A stretch of 64,000 bases of DNA from Kiritimatiellales bacterium. Its GTDB lineage: Bacteria; Verrucomicrobiota; Kiritimatiellia; Kiritimatiellales; Tichowtungiaceae. Positions 24,870 through 34,211 of the stretch are shown in pieces. Where the stretch lies: positions 62,001 to 126,000 of the forward strand of contig JBBADV010000001.1 in NCBI GenBank assembly GCA_041656295.1, written 5' to 3'. The position numbers and the translations under genes are program-made. The notes beneath the pieces were generated by a model. That model was given only the letters and a program-made list of their open reading frames with translations. It searched no databases and was not told the origin of the DNA. Within the stretch, counting starts at the first letter, position 1. Each line of letters starts with the position of its first letter.

Positions 24870-25862
24870 CTAATTCTTATACGCGTTAATCTGCTTTGTA
24901 AGTTCCGGCACGATTTCGTGCACGTCACCCACGAGACCGAAATCGGCGACATCAAAAATCGGCGCGTCAATGTCTTTATTAACCGCGATAATTAAGTCCG
25001 CGCTTTGCATTCCGGCGAGATGCTGGATGGCGCCGGAAATTCCGCAGGCAATATAAACCATCGGACAGACGGTTTTGCCGGTTTGCCCAACCTGATGATG
25101 GTGCGAAATCCAGCCGGCGTCCACCGTTGCGCGCGAAGCGCCAACCGCACCGCCGAGCGCACCGGCGAGCTCTTCAATAATTTTAAAGTTTTCCGGTTTG
25201 CCGATACCGCGTCCGCCGGAAACAATGTAATCGGCGGCTTTCAGGTCAATCGTGTTCACCTCTTCCACCACGCTCTCGATGCGCTTCATGCGCTCTTTGA
25301 CGCCGGAGAGATCGACCGCAACATTTACCACTTCCCCGCGTTCGTCTTCCCCGGTTTTCTCTTTTTTGAAAACGTTGGAACGCACCGTCGCCATTTGCGG
25401 GCGGTGATCGGGACAGATAATCGTTGCCATAATATTTCCGCCGAACGCCGGACGCGTTTGCAGCAGGATCATCCGCTCAACATCAAAATCGAGTTCAGTA
25501 CAATCCGCCGTCAACCCTGCCCAGCCCATCACCGCCACCGTCGGCGCCAGACTGCGGCCGATGGTGGTCGCGCCGTACAGCACGATTTCCGGTTTTTCTT
25601 TCTCGATCAGTTCGTGAATCACCTTCGCGAAATAATCGTTCTGATAGGTTTCCAGTTTCGGATCTTCCAGATTATAGATTTTTTTCGCGCCGTAATTAAA
25701 CAGCTCCTGATGCAGCGGCGCACCGGCGGCGGACGGCAGCACGGCGCACAGTGTGTAGCCTGATTTTTCGGCGAGCATCCGGCCGCGCGTCAGCAGTTCA
25801 TAGACAACTCCGGCAACGTGACCGTTCTCCTGTTCAGCAAAAATCCAGATTTCCTTACTCAC
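24870..25862 (-). CDS. etfA: Electron transfer flavoprotein, alpha subunit
   Basis: This 330-residue subunit binds FAD and carries electrons from acyl-CoA dehydrogenases. The C-terminal FAD-binding domain is clear: SGGRGIGKPENFK, GASRATVDAGW, QVGQTGKTVCP and IACGISGAIQHLAGM. The N-terminal domain pairs with EtfB. Its ATG overlaps the stop of etfB by four bases (ATGA), so the subunits are made together. Confidence 0.96.
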   Translation of the reverse strand: MSKEIWIFAEQENGHVAGVVYELLTRGRMLAEKSGYTLCAVLPSAAGAPLHQELFNYGAKKIYNLEDPKLETYQNDYFAKVIHELIEKEKPEIVLYGATTIGRSLAPTVAVMGWAGLTADCTELDFDVERMILLQTRPAFGGNIMATIICPDHRPQMATVRSNVFKKEKTGEDERGEVVNVAVDLSGVKERMKRIESVVEEVNTIDLKAADYIVSGGRGIGKPENFKIIEELAGALGGAVGASRATVDAGWISHHHQVGQTGKTVCPMVYIACGISGAIQHLAGMQSADLIIAVNKDIDAPIFDVADFGLVGDVHEIVPELTKQINAYKN

Positions 25863-26644
25863 AGCACTTTCCTTTCGCGCAGTTTAAAGATGAGCTCCTT
25901 GACCATTTCCCGCGGTTCGCCGGAGAGAATTTCTTTATTCACTTTTACCGGCGGAGCAAAAACCTTATTCACTTTGGTCGGCGAACCGCTCAAGCCGATC
26001 CGGCTTTCGTCAGGCTGCAGCTCAGCCGCGCCCCACGTTGGAATTTCCGCTTTCTTCGCCGCCATCTTTTTCTTCAGCGACGGCATACGCAGTTCGTTCG
26101 CTTCTTTAACCACTGTCAGCGCTGCCGGCGTTTCAATTTCCCAAACGTTGTAGCCCTGATCGGTTACCTGCTGAACGCGATAGCCGCCGTCAATCACCTC
26201 GCACGACTTCGCATAGGTAATCATCGGCACGCCGCAGAAATGCGCGACGCCTGGCCCGACCTGCGCTGTATCGCCGTCGACCGCCTGTTTGCCGAACAGC
26301 ATCAGATCCACCGGTTCGTTCAGTTTTTTCAGTGCGAGAGAAATCGTATAGGACGTTGCCCAGGTATCGGCACCGCCGAATTTCCGGTCCGAAAGCAGAA
26401 TCGCCTCATCGGCGCCGTGCGAAAGCGCCGTACGCAGTGCCTCTTCTGCTTGAGGCGGACCCATTGAAATCACCGTAATTTTTCCACCGTGTTTGTCCTT
26501 CAACTGCAGCGCCATCTCGAGTGCATTCTCGTCGAACGGATTAATAATACTGGGCACCCCGGCGCGGTTCAAACGGTTCGTCTCGCGATCAATCGTCACC
26601 TTATCCGAATCAGGCACCTGCTTGATACAGACTACAATATGCAT
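25859..26644 (-). CDS. etfB: Electron transfer flavoprotein, beta subunit
   Basis: This 261-residue partner of EtfA has the expected VCIKQVPDSDKVTID start, NPFDENALEMALQLK, and LLFGKQAVDGDTAQVGPG with the AMP/FAD-site residues. It is the first gene of the etfB-etfA-trxB-acyl-CoA dehydrogenase operon. The N-terminal lengths and residues are those of the non-bifurcating or bifurcating groups alike; I cannot decide between them by eye. Confidence 0.96.
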   Translation of the reverse strand: MHIVVCIKQVPDSDKVTIDRETNRLNRAGVPSIINPFDENALEMALQLKDKHGGKITVISMGPPQAEEALRTALSHGADEAILLSDRKFGGADTWATSYTISLALKKLNEPVDLMLFGKQAVDGDTAQVGPGVAHFCGVPMITYAKSCEVIDGGYRVQQVTDQGYNVWEIETPAALTVVKEANELRMPSLKKKMAAKKAEIPTWGAAELQPDESRIGLSGSPTKVNKVFAPPVKVNKEILSGEPREMVKELIFKLRERKVL

Positions 26645-26794
26645 ACGCTTCCTTTCAAAATTAGATAAAGAGAAGTTGTTTATAGAAGAAAAACACGATT
26701 CACCTCAAGCCGAAACACCCGATTTCCCGGCTGCTGCGAAATAATTTTTGACTTTCGGGTTTAGAATTTCAAAATTCACAGTATCCTGAGAGGC
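26645..26794. promoter_or_regulatory. Divergent promoter region of etfB and murA
   Basis: The 150-base gap between two outward-reading genes must contain both promoters. A/T-rich sequence lies near 26670-26700, but I cannot fix -35 and -10 boxes with confidence. Confidence 0.4.
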
Positions 26795-28072
26795 ATGGCA
26801 AAATTTATTATCACCGGCGGAAACACAATCAGCGGGAAATTTTCCCCGCACGGCAATAAAAATGCGGTACTGCCGATGCTCGCGGCCTGTACGCTCACCG
26901 ATCAACCGGTGACGCTCCGCAACGTGCCGGATATTCAGGACGTGCGCGTGATGCTTGAACTGCTGCAAACGCTCGGCGTCGGCGTCGAACAAAACTCCGG
27001 CGTCGTCACGCTCTGCGCGGCCGGATTGAAAACCACGGATCTCAACGAAGAACTGTGCCGGCGCGTCCGCGCTTCCATTCTGCTCGCCGGCCCGCTCGCC
27101 GCACGTCACGGTTCCGCCATCGTGCATTCACCCGGCGGCGACGTCATCGGCCGCCGGCGTTTAGATACACACTTTTACGGACTGCGCGCGCTCGGCATTG
27201 ACATCAGCAGCACCGCTCCGTTCCGCTTTACGCGCAAAAAACTTGCCGGCGCCGATCTGATTCTCGACGAAGCCAGCGTCACCGCCACCGAAAACATTCT
27301 GATGGCCGCCACGCTCGCCGCCGGCGAAACATCCATTTTCAATGCCGCTTGCGAACCGCACGTTCAGGACCTTGCACACCTGCTCGTCAAAATGGGCGCC
27401 GGGATCACCGGCATCGGAACTAACCGGCTGCATGTACGCGGCGTAAAACAGCTCGCCGGCGCCGATTATACTGTGCAATCCGACTACATTGAAACCGGCA
27501 GCTTCATCGCCGCCGCCGCCGCTACCGGCGGCGCACTCGAAATCAGCAATCCCGGCGACGCCGTTACGCTCAACGTACTTTCCAAAGGCTTCGCCAAACT
27601 CGGAGTACTGTGGAGACTGGAAAACAACACTCTGATTCAGGCGCCGGCGGAAAACCGGTGCATCGTGCCGGACATCGGGCATTTTACACCGAAAATTGAA
27701 GACGGCATCTGGCCGGCGTTTCCATCCGACCTCATGAGCGTGATGATCGTGCTTGCAACGCAGACGCAGGGACAAATGCTGTTTTTTGAAAAGCTGTTTG
27801 AAAGCCGGATGTACTTCGTCGACAACCTGATGGCAATGGGCGCGAACATTATTCAGTGCGATCCGCACCGCGTTGTTGTCAGCGGATTTTCAAAGCTGCG
27901 CAGCGCACGGCTCACCAGCCCCGATATCCGCGCCGGCATGGCGATGGTCATCGCCGCCTGCTGCGCCGCCGGTACCAGCGTGATCGATCACGCTCAAATG
28001 ATCGACCGCGGCTACGAATCTCTCGATCTCCGCCTGCGCGAACTCGGTGTGGATATTGCGCGGGAAGATTAA
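26795..28072 (+). CDS. murA: UDP-N-acetylglucosamine 1-carboxyvinyltransferase with Asp at the catalytic Cys position
   Basis: This 425-residue cytoplasmic enzyme starts peptidoglycan synthesis by moving enolpyruvate from PEP to UDP-GlcNAc. Lys22 (SPHGNKNAVLPM) and the C-terminal IDRGYESLDLRLRELG with the conserved Arg are intact. At the mobile loop the sequence is HSPGGDVIGRRRLDTH, where most bacteria have GGCTIG or similar: the Cys115 equivalent is Asp116. The same change in mycobacteria and chlamydiae keeps activity but blocks fosfomycin. It is monocistronic and divergent from etfB. A MurZ-like paralogue role is possible but not needed. Confidence 0.93.
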   Translation: MAKFIITGGNTISGKFSPHGNKNAVLPMLAACTLTDQPVTLRNVPDIQDVRVMLELLQTLGVGVEQNSGVVTLCAAGLKTTDLNEELCRRVRASILLAGPLAARHGSAIVHSPGGDVIGRRRLDTHFYGLRALGIDISSTAPFRFTRKKLAGADLILDEASVTATENILMAATLAAGETSIFNAACEPHVQDLAHLLVKMGAGITGIGTNRLHVRGVKQLAGADYTVQSDYIETGSFIAAAAATGGALEISNPGDAVTLNVLSKGFAKLGVLWRLENNTLIQAPAENRCIVPDIGHFTPKIEDGIWPAFPSDLMSVMIVLATQTQGQMLFFEKLFESRMYFVDNLMAMGANIIQCDPHRVVVSGFSKLRSARLTSPDIRAGMAMVIAACCAAGTSVIDHAQMIDRGYESLDLRLRELGVDIARED

Positions 28073-28179
28073 TGGTTTAAAATTCATTTGTTTAGTGGAT
28101 TATTTTTGGGTTTATAATTGTGCTTACTAAGGTTATTATTTTGTCATTATAAGACTTAATTTTAGAACAGTGAACCACT

Positions 28180-28310
28180 CCACGGGCTGAAGCCCGTGGC
28201 TTCTGGTCTTTTGCATAATAGCTCCGTCCTGCTATAGCAGTCCGGAGTATGGGTACCATTCATCCCCAGTCTTAAAAGACCGGGGTTTTCTGGCTACGGG
28301 TTATAAATAC
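28180..28310. mobile_element. IS200/IS605-type end remnant
   Basis: CCACGGGCT-GA-AGCCCGTGG (28180-28199) is followed by CTTCTGG, and by a second stem around CCCCAGTCTT/AAGACCGGGG with TTTTCTGG (28263-28290). Such stems at the end of single-strand transposons of the IS200/IS605/TnpB group look like this. No tnpA or tnpB reading frame remains. Confidence 0.5.
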
Positions 28311-28429
28311 GTTATTAGAATGATCTTTTAATGTCACAACGCGAAACAGGGGGTCCAAAGTAAAATATCCCTCTTCAAAGGCTTTATCATACGCCAGGGC
28401 ATGTCGTCATAAGGTACGGCTGATAAAAC

Positions 28430-28700
28430 AGATGGTTGCAGTAAAACCGGCGCATGGAAAAATTTTCTTCCTTCACATCGGCGACATGATATTTCAGATA
28501 AAACCTATGGGGGCCGCTTTGAACCGCTACTGCCCAGCAGAGCCGGCAGTTGGGGAGGTAATGCCCATGATAACCGGCGGTTTATCAACGCTGTTTTCTG
28601 GATTTTGCACACCGGTGCGCCGTGGCGGGATCTGCCGCCGGATTACGGGGACTGGAAGAATACGCATCGCAGATGCCTGCTGCTCGCGAAGATATTTCTA
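28430..28700 (+). pseudogene. IS5-like transposase N-terminal remnant
   Basis: One frame reads GGNAHDNRRFINAVFWILHT and then GAPWRDLPPDYGDWKNTHRR, the conserved N-terminal region of IS5/IS4-group transposases. There is no catalytic core, and the frame ends near 28700. It is a decayed insertion beside the start of the second polysaccharide locus. Confidence 0.7.
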
Positions 28701-28901
28701 ACCATCTGACTTCTGTCAAATCCGTATTTGGACTGTGGCGATAAGTTTATTTACATTAGTATGCGAAGTTGAAAAGTGTTCAGAAACAAACGAATTTTAA
28801 TCAGAACAGTCTCGCTCGCCGCTTGTCAAAGCATAAGAAAAATTATATTTTATCTCAAACGTTTGAATTTATTTTCAGTCATTTAAAACGAACAGGTATT
28901 T

Positions 28902-31526
28902 ATGAAAAACATTACCAGTGCGATCCGGATGACGCTGCTCTTCGCTGCGACAATACATATTCACGCCGAAGAGAGTATATTAAATGTCTGGACGCCGCCA
29001 CCGGGAACAGCATCAAACAATACATTTTCTGTCTCTGTCCGGAAATCCGGCGATGCGAGCTGGACGGATTTGTTTGTTTACAACGTGAAAACCGGAATTC
29101 AGAGCGGCACACAAAAAGACTCATCGATGGTTTGTTTTGATTTTTCCGGCAGCGTAGAGATGAAGGTTACTTATAATGGATTAATTCTCTCAACTAACGA
29201 AATCCGTCCGTTGTCGTATGGAATTTCTACTGAAAAAAACGGTAAAACTCTGTCTTTTACGATGACTCAAACGCCGGATTCTCCGCGCAAACTGGTTTTG
29301 CGTGTGAATGACAGTTGGGATACCGGCGTTTTACATATTCTGACAAACCCGCCGGAAACAGATGCGCCGTCTGTTAACGATTCAAACGTTTATCTGATCA
29401 ATCCCGGCGACCCGGTTCCACAGGCATTGCCGGAGGGAAAAGACACCTATTATTTTCAGCCGGGGAACCACACACTGCCGAGAGGATTATGGGTGGATGT
29501 GGATCTGAAAGCCGTTCATCCAGTTGACGGAATTGCGCTGGTTCAAGGAGCATTCGGAGGAGTGAATCTTCCGAACCGTTTTCAGGTTGAAGCTAAGCAG
29601 CAGAAAACAGATTCGTATGCTTTGGTTTATGATGGAACCGGAAACACCGTTACCGGAACTGTGTCCGTATCCTTTCCACCAGTCGATGCGCGTTTTGTAC
29701 GGCTGACGTTACTGGGAAATAACGTGCCGGATTATTATACGTTTGCGTCGATGATTTCTGAATTTCAGGTTTTTGCAGGATCATCAGCAAATCTGGCGTT
29801 GAAAAATGCGATTGACGGCGGACTGCCGACCTACGCGAATGCGGTCGACGGAAAACCCGGTACAAGATATACGACGACGACGAAACATAATAATATGCAT
29901 GTCGGCGAATCGTTCTTTCTCGGGAAAGACCATACAATCGTTTATATCGCACCGGGAGCCGTCGTTTACGGAGCGATCATTTCAGATACGGTCAACAATC
30001 TGACGATTCGCGGACGCGGAATTCTGGACGGAAGCAGGTTGAATTATTCCTATACATCGGGGCGCGAGGAAGGGAAAACCGGTTTGATCTGGCTGCTTTC
30101 CGGTACAGACAACCGGGTGGAAGGTATTACGCTGCTGGAGTCTCCCATGTGGGCGGTTACAATGAACTATTCAACCCGGCCAATTGTAAAAAACATTAAT
30201 TTTATGGGAAGCTGCGTGAATGCCGACGGAATCCATCTGACCGGATGTACATCCGGATTGGTATCCGGAGTATTTCTTCGCGCGCCGGATGATCTGTTTG
30301 TGATGTATCATTATACCCCCGGCTCAGGGAACACATTTGAAAACAGCGTTCTGTGGAGCGATAATGCGCATGTTGTGCTTTTGGGACTGACCGGAAACGG
30401 CACTCAGCCGATTTCAGATATTACATTTAAGAATCTGGATATTCTGCATCAGCAGTATGTCGTTGATGTGAATAAATTCAATGGATGTTTTAAGCTGTGG
30501 GCGAATGGCAACAACACAATTTCAAATATTGCTTTTCATGATATTCAAATTGACCCGTTTCGTACTGCGTCAAATTCCGGCGTATTTCAATTCCGCTGCG
30601 ACGAACGGAATGCAGGTGAAGGCAACGGGAAAATACGAAACATCACCCTGTCGGATATTACATATCGAGGAACCGGCGAACGGGCATCACTGCTGAAAGG
30701 AGTTGATAACACATATAATATTGATGGAGTTTATTTCTACAATTATTCCCGCAATGGCACAACTGTAACCAATTCTTCATCCGGAAACATCAGTACTCTG
30801 ATCTATGCAACTAATATTTTTTATTACCGGACGAACACCGTTCCCGATATCACTCTGACCTCGCCGGAACCGGCCGCCAAACTTTTTGTGCCGGTGCAAA
30901 TCAGTATACAGGCGGATGTTTCGGACATAGACGGACAGATTTCCCGTGTAGATTTTTACAGCAACAATCTGAAAATTGGAAGCGCAGCGGTAACCCCGTG
31001 GATATTGGCGTGGAACAACGTGCCCGCTGGAATCTACAATCTGACAGCAGTTGCCACAGATAACGCCGGCGGATGCAATACATCAACCGTTGTGCAGGTT
31101 ACAGTCTGGCAGCCGCAGACTTTTGAATCCTGGGCAGCAGAGTATGGCGTGCCGGTTTTCGGCGGCGGAATAAACGACAGCGATCAAGATGGATATTCCG
31201 ATTTGCTGGAATATGCTTTAGGCAGCGCTCCGATGAATCCATCGGACCACGCGGCGCTCTGTATACAACAACCGTCCGGCGACGCGTTTCACGTTCAGTT
31301 TAACCATAATTTGCTGGCGACCGACATTACTCTCAACGTGGAGTTTTCAACATCACTGCTCTTAAATGATTGGCAGAGCATCAAATCCAATGTGTTTGGA
31401 ACCGGCTGGACCGGTGATGCACCGTATTACACATTGCCAAACGAATCCGGAATAGAAACCGTCTTCATAGAAGTGCCCATTACAAATGTACACGCCGGTT
31501 TCATCAGACTTCGGGTCATAAAGTGA
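28902..31526 (+). CDS. Secreted GH28-like beta-helix glycoside hydrolase, multidomain
   Basis: This 874-residue exported enzyme starts with a signal peptide (IRMTLLFAATIHIHA). Residues of about 195-295 resemble a discoidin (F5/8) binding domain, around 330-600 is a right-handed beta-helix with NADGIHLTG (near 438) and APDDLFVMY (near 462), the Asp pattern of polygalacturonases and related GH28 enzymes. A bacterial Ig-like domain (about 655-735, VDFYSNNLKIGSA) and a thrombospondin type 3-like calcium loop (NDSDQDGYSDLLEYALGS, about 755-775) follow. It should cut an acidic or sulfated polymer outside the cell; the exact GH family is not certain. It stands alone on the plus strand. Confidence 0.8.
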   Translation: MKNITSAIRMTLLFAATIHIHAEESILNVWTPPPGTASNNTFSVSVRKSGDASWTDLFVYNVKTGIQSGTQKDSSMVCFDFSGSVEMKVTYNGLILSTNEIRPLSYGISTEKNGKTLSFTMTQTPDSPRKLVLRVNDSWDTGVLHILTNPPETDAPSVNDSNVYLINPGDPVPQALPEGKDTYYFQPGNHTLPRGLWVDVDLKAVHPVDGIALVQGAFGGVNLPNRFQVEAKQQKTDSYALVYDGTGNTVTGTVSVSFPPVDARFVRLTLLGNNVPDYYTFASMISEFQVFAGSSANLALKNAIDGGLPTYANAVDGKPGTRYTTTTKHNNMHVGESFFLGKDHTIVYIAPGAVVYGAIISDTVNNLTIRGRGILDGSRLNYSYTSGREEGKTGLIWLLSGTDNRVEGITLLESPMWAVTMNYSTRPIVKNINFMGSCVNADGIHLTGCTSGLVSGVFLRAPDDLFVMYHYTPGSGNTFENSVLWSDNAHVVLLGLTGNGTQPISDITFKNLDILHQQYVVDVNKFNGCFKLWANGNNTISNIAFHDIQIDPFRTASNSGVFQFRCDERNAGEGNGKIRNITLSDITYRGTGERASLLKGVDNTYNIDGVYFYNYSRNGTTVTNSSSGNISTLIYATNIFYYRTNTVPDITLTSPEPAAKLFVPVQISIQADVSDIDGQISRVDFYSNNLKIGSAAVTPWILAWNNVPAGIYNLTAVATDNAGGCNTSTVVQVTVWQPQTFESWAAEYGVPVFGGGINDSDQDGYSDLLEYALGSAPMNPSDHAALCIQQPSGDAFHVQFNHNLLATDITLNVEFSTSLLLNDWQSIKSNVFGTGWTGDAPYYTLPNESGIETVFIEVPITNVHAGFIRLRVIK

Positions 31527-31530
31527 ACCG

Positions 31531-31550
31531 ATTCCGGCGGAATGTTTTTA
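31531..31550 (+). terminator. Weak terminator after the beta-helix hydrolase
   Basis: ATTCC-GGC-GGAAT followed by GTTTTTATTT lies directly after the stop codon. The stem is short, so confidence is modest. Confidence 0.5.
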
Positions 31551-31627
31551 TTTGCACCAGTCTAACAATTGGTAGACTGTAAATATATACCCTTTTGTGC
31601 CGGTATTTTAAATTTCAATGAATCGAA

Positions 31628-33622
31628 TTAATGTTCTTTTGCTTTAAACAGCGCAAAGGCGGTAAGTCTGTCAAGAGAACGACTCGTTGACGGACGAAGG
31701 ATACTGGCAAAATATCCGGCGAAAATCGTTACAAAAACACCGATCGGCAAAAACGCCAGCGAATGAACTTCCCAGAACAATTTTGCGTAAATATTAACCA
31801 GTACCGCAATGATTGTTCCCATCCATACTCCAAAGCGGTTGGTTCGTTTTGTGAAAATTCCGAGGAAAAAGATTCCGGTTACCGGTGCAATGACGATACC
31901 GGTAATCATCAGAGCTAGATCCCAAATTGAAAGCATATTGCTCCGCGCAAGAATCAGCGCGGTGAATGTTCCGGAAACACCCAGTATCAGCGTTAAGATT
32001 TTCCCAATAATCACGCACCGGTGGTCGGATGTATTTTTGAAAAACCGGCGATAAATGTCTTCCATTCCGATATTCGCTACACTGTTGACGGCGCCGGAAA
32101 CAGTCGACATTGTCGCGGCAAGCAGCGCCGCAACAACAAATCCCGCCATACCCGGAGGCAGATGCTGCGCCGCAAAAAACGGATAGATCCCATCGGCTTT
32201 CAACGCCGGACTCAGGTCCGCCGGATTATTTCTGTAGAACAGAAACAGCAGAGTTCCCATCGCGAACAGAACTGCATTCAGCGGAATCGCAACGGCAAGT
32301 TGAGTAATGATGGTTTTGCGCGCATCTTTTTCCGTCGGCGTACACTGCACACGCTGAATAAAACTCTGATCACCGATCATTCCCATTCCAACGGCGACGG
32401 TATTGCTGAAGAGAATTACAACCACCGGCGCAGTCCAGTCAAAACTGAAATCGAACATCTTCAGCTTGTTCATTTCCTGTATTGTGTAAACTGCTTCCGC
32501 CGGAAGAATGTCCAGTGAAAACAGAACCCATAATGCGCAAACTAAAACCGCCGCCAGCATAACGACCGCCTGCAATACATCCGTCCAGACGACGGCTTCC
32601 AATCCGCCGAGCGTGACATAAATGGTTGCGACCACTCCCATAATTAAAATGCTGTATTCCATCGACAGACCGAAAATCGCGCTGATTGCAATCGCCGGCA
32701 GAAGAAGGATTGATGCAACACGAGCCAGCATTTGATTTAGTGAATAGATGAAACATCCGAGCATCCGGGTTGATAATCCGAATCGCTTTTCAAGATACTC
32801 ATTAGCGGTGACAATATTCAGCCGGCGCGCAAGCGGAACATAGACGAGCAGCGTTAACGGCAGTTGAATAATAAGAATATAAAACACCATTGAAAAATAG
32901 ACCCAGTTTTCCGCAAAGGCTTTTCCCGGCATCGCCATCAGGCTGATAGCACTGGCTCCGTTAGCGAACAGACTCATCCCCGCCGCCCACCACGGAATAC
33001 GCTGGCCGGCGCGAAAATACTCAGCGCTCGATTTTTCACGGCGTGAAAAGAATACACCAAATCCGATCAGTGCCACCGCAAGAATGGCAACCACTGCATG
33101 GTCATAAATACCGTATTTGGTCGGCGTCAGAATCGCCGTTCCGGAAATCACAAGTGTTTTTGAAAACACTGTAAATACAGTTCCGGATGAAACCGCGCCG
33201 ACCGCCTGCAGTGCTTCCGGCAGTTGTCCGATTTCAACCCACCGGTCGGTAATGAGATGGTAAGCAAGAATACGCCGGTCCGGTGCGCTTCGATTGAAAA
33301 ACAGAATGTGCGCATCGCCACACGGCACGGCGACAAAATTACACATATTCTCCGGCGCAACTGCCAGAGCAATCTGTTCATCACGAACCGGATTATGCCG
33401 GAATGATTCAGTTCCGCTCTCATCCGTGCCGAATACGTAAAGCATTTTGTGCATCTCAATCCGCACTTCGCCGGCGGCCGGTGCCGCCCGGCTCAACAGC
33501 TCTGCCGACGGTACGCCATCTATTGTAAATTTAAAATACTCTGTGCCGGAAGCAAAAATTCCGGCAGAAAAATTGAAAAGGAAATATGTAAAAACTGTTT
33601 TCTTAAAAAACGACTTTATCAT
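31628..33622 (-). CDS. SSS symporter with N-terminal propeller-like extracytoplasmic remnant
   Basis: This 664-residue protein begins with a signal-like helix (TVFTYFLFNFSAGIFA) and about 130 residues with kelch-like strands (LYVFGTDESG, RRILAYHLITDRWVEIGQLP). After a linker near residue 170 comes a full SSS transporter, with YFRAGQRIPWWAAGMSLFAN, LARVASILLLPAIAIS and LAATMSTVSGAVNSVANI. In PVC bacteria some SSS transporters carry a whole kelch propeller; here perhaps two blades remain, too few for a closed ring. The cargo is probably a sugar or sugar acid. It follows the broken oxidoreductase gene at 33660. Confidence 0.82.
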   Translation of the reverse strand: MIKSFFKKTVFTYFLFNFSAGIFASGTEYFKFTIDGVPSAELLSRAAPAAGEVRIEMHKMLYVFGTDESGTESFRHNPVRDEQIALAVAPENMCNFVAVPCGDAHILFFNRSAPDRRILAYHLITDRWVEIGQLPEALQAVGAVSSGTVFTVFSKTLVISGTAILTPTKYGIYDHAVVAILAVALIGFGVFFSRREKSSAEYFRAGQRIPWWAAGMSLFANGASAISLMAMPGKAFAENWVYFSMVFYILIIQLPLTLLVYVPLARRLNIVTANEYLEKRFGLSTRMLGCFIYSLNQMLARVASILLLPAIAISAIFGLSMEYSILIMGVVATIYVTLGGLEAVVWTDVLQAVVMLAAVLVCALWVLFSLDILPAEAVYTIQEMNKLKMFDFSFDWTAPVVVILFSNTVAVGMGMIGDQSFIQRVQCTPTEKDARKTIITQLAVAIPLNAVLFAMGTLLFLFYRNNPADLSPALKADGIYPFFAAQHLPPGMAGFVVAALLAATMSTVSGAVNSVANIGMEDIYRRFFKNTSDHRCVIIGKILTLILGVSGTFTALILARSNMLSIWDLALMITGIVIAPVTGIFFLGIFTKRTNRFGVWMGTIIAVLVNIYAKLFWEVHSLAFLPIGVFVTIFAGYFASILRPSTSRSLDRLTAFALFKAKEH

Positions 33623-33659
33623 AATTCATCTAACTGATTTTATGTTTTGTCAAATTGAA

Positions 33660-34210
33660 TCAAAAATTCAAATTTTTCAGATTAATTATAAGTTGCTGTT
33701 TTGTGTTTGTCGATTTGCATGCCTGTAAAATGGCTTCGATCATTTTAAATGCTAGTGATGTTCCTATTCTACCGGTAGCGGAATCTGATTTTAATTGCTG
33801 TACAATTTTATAAATCGACGATAACGCTGTTCTGCAATTTTCTTCCTGCGGCAGATGGTCCGGACGAAGCAATGAAACAATTACGCGCCCGTCATACGCT
33901 TCAATCACACCTTTCGTGCCGACAATCTGGTACCAGTCATCGCCGTGCGTTGACGCAATCCCGAGGCGAAGAATATCGACACTCGCTGTCAGCGTTCTGC
34001 CGTTATCAAGTTGAAATATTCCATCGCAAACATCTTCACACCCGGCATAATCCGGATGCGCGTGATTGGCATGATGCACGGTGACGGATGCCGGCAAACA
34101 ATCGGTAATAAAATTTGTCATATCGATTACATGGATTCCTGTAACCATTCATCGAATACGCTTAACGCATGACCAAAGCCGCCGATTAATAATACATTCT
34201 GTTCACACAT
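33660..34210 (-). pseudogene. Gfo/Idh/MocA oxidoreductase with internal deletion
   Basis: From the ATG at 34210 the frame reads EQNVLLIGGFGHALSVFDEW, the start of an NAD-binding Rossmann fold, and stops near 34130. The remaining frame, open to 33660, gives 162 residues typical of the C-terminal domain (VIDMTNFIT, IFQLDNGRTLTASVDILR, IVGTKGVIEAYDGRV). About 150 residues of the middle are missing and the frame changes, so the gene is dead. It starts one base after the stop of the 34212 gene, so it was once the last gene of that operon before the transporter. Confidence 0.78.
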
Positions 34211-34211
34211 A

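Larger units (their letters stand above)
28073..28901. other. Scar region with insertion-sequence remnants
   Basis: No intact gene lies here. It holds an IS200/IS605-like end (28180-28310), an IS5-like transposase fragment (about 28430-28700), and A/T-rich sequence that should include the promoter of the 28902 gene. Confidence 0.6.
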
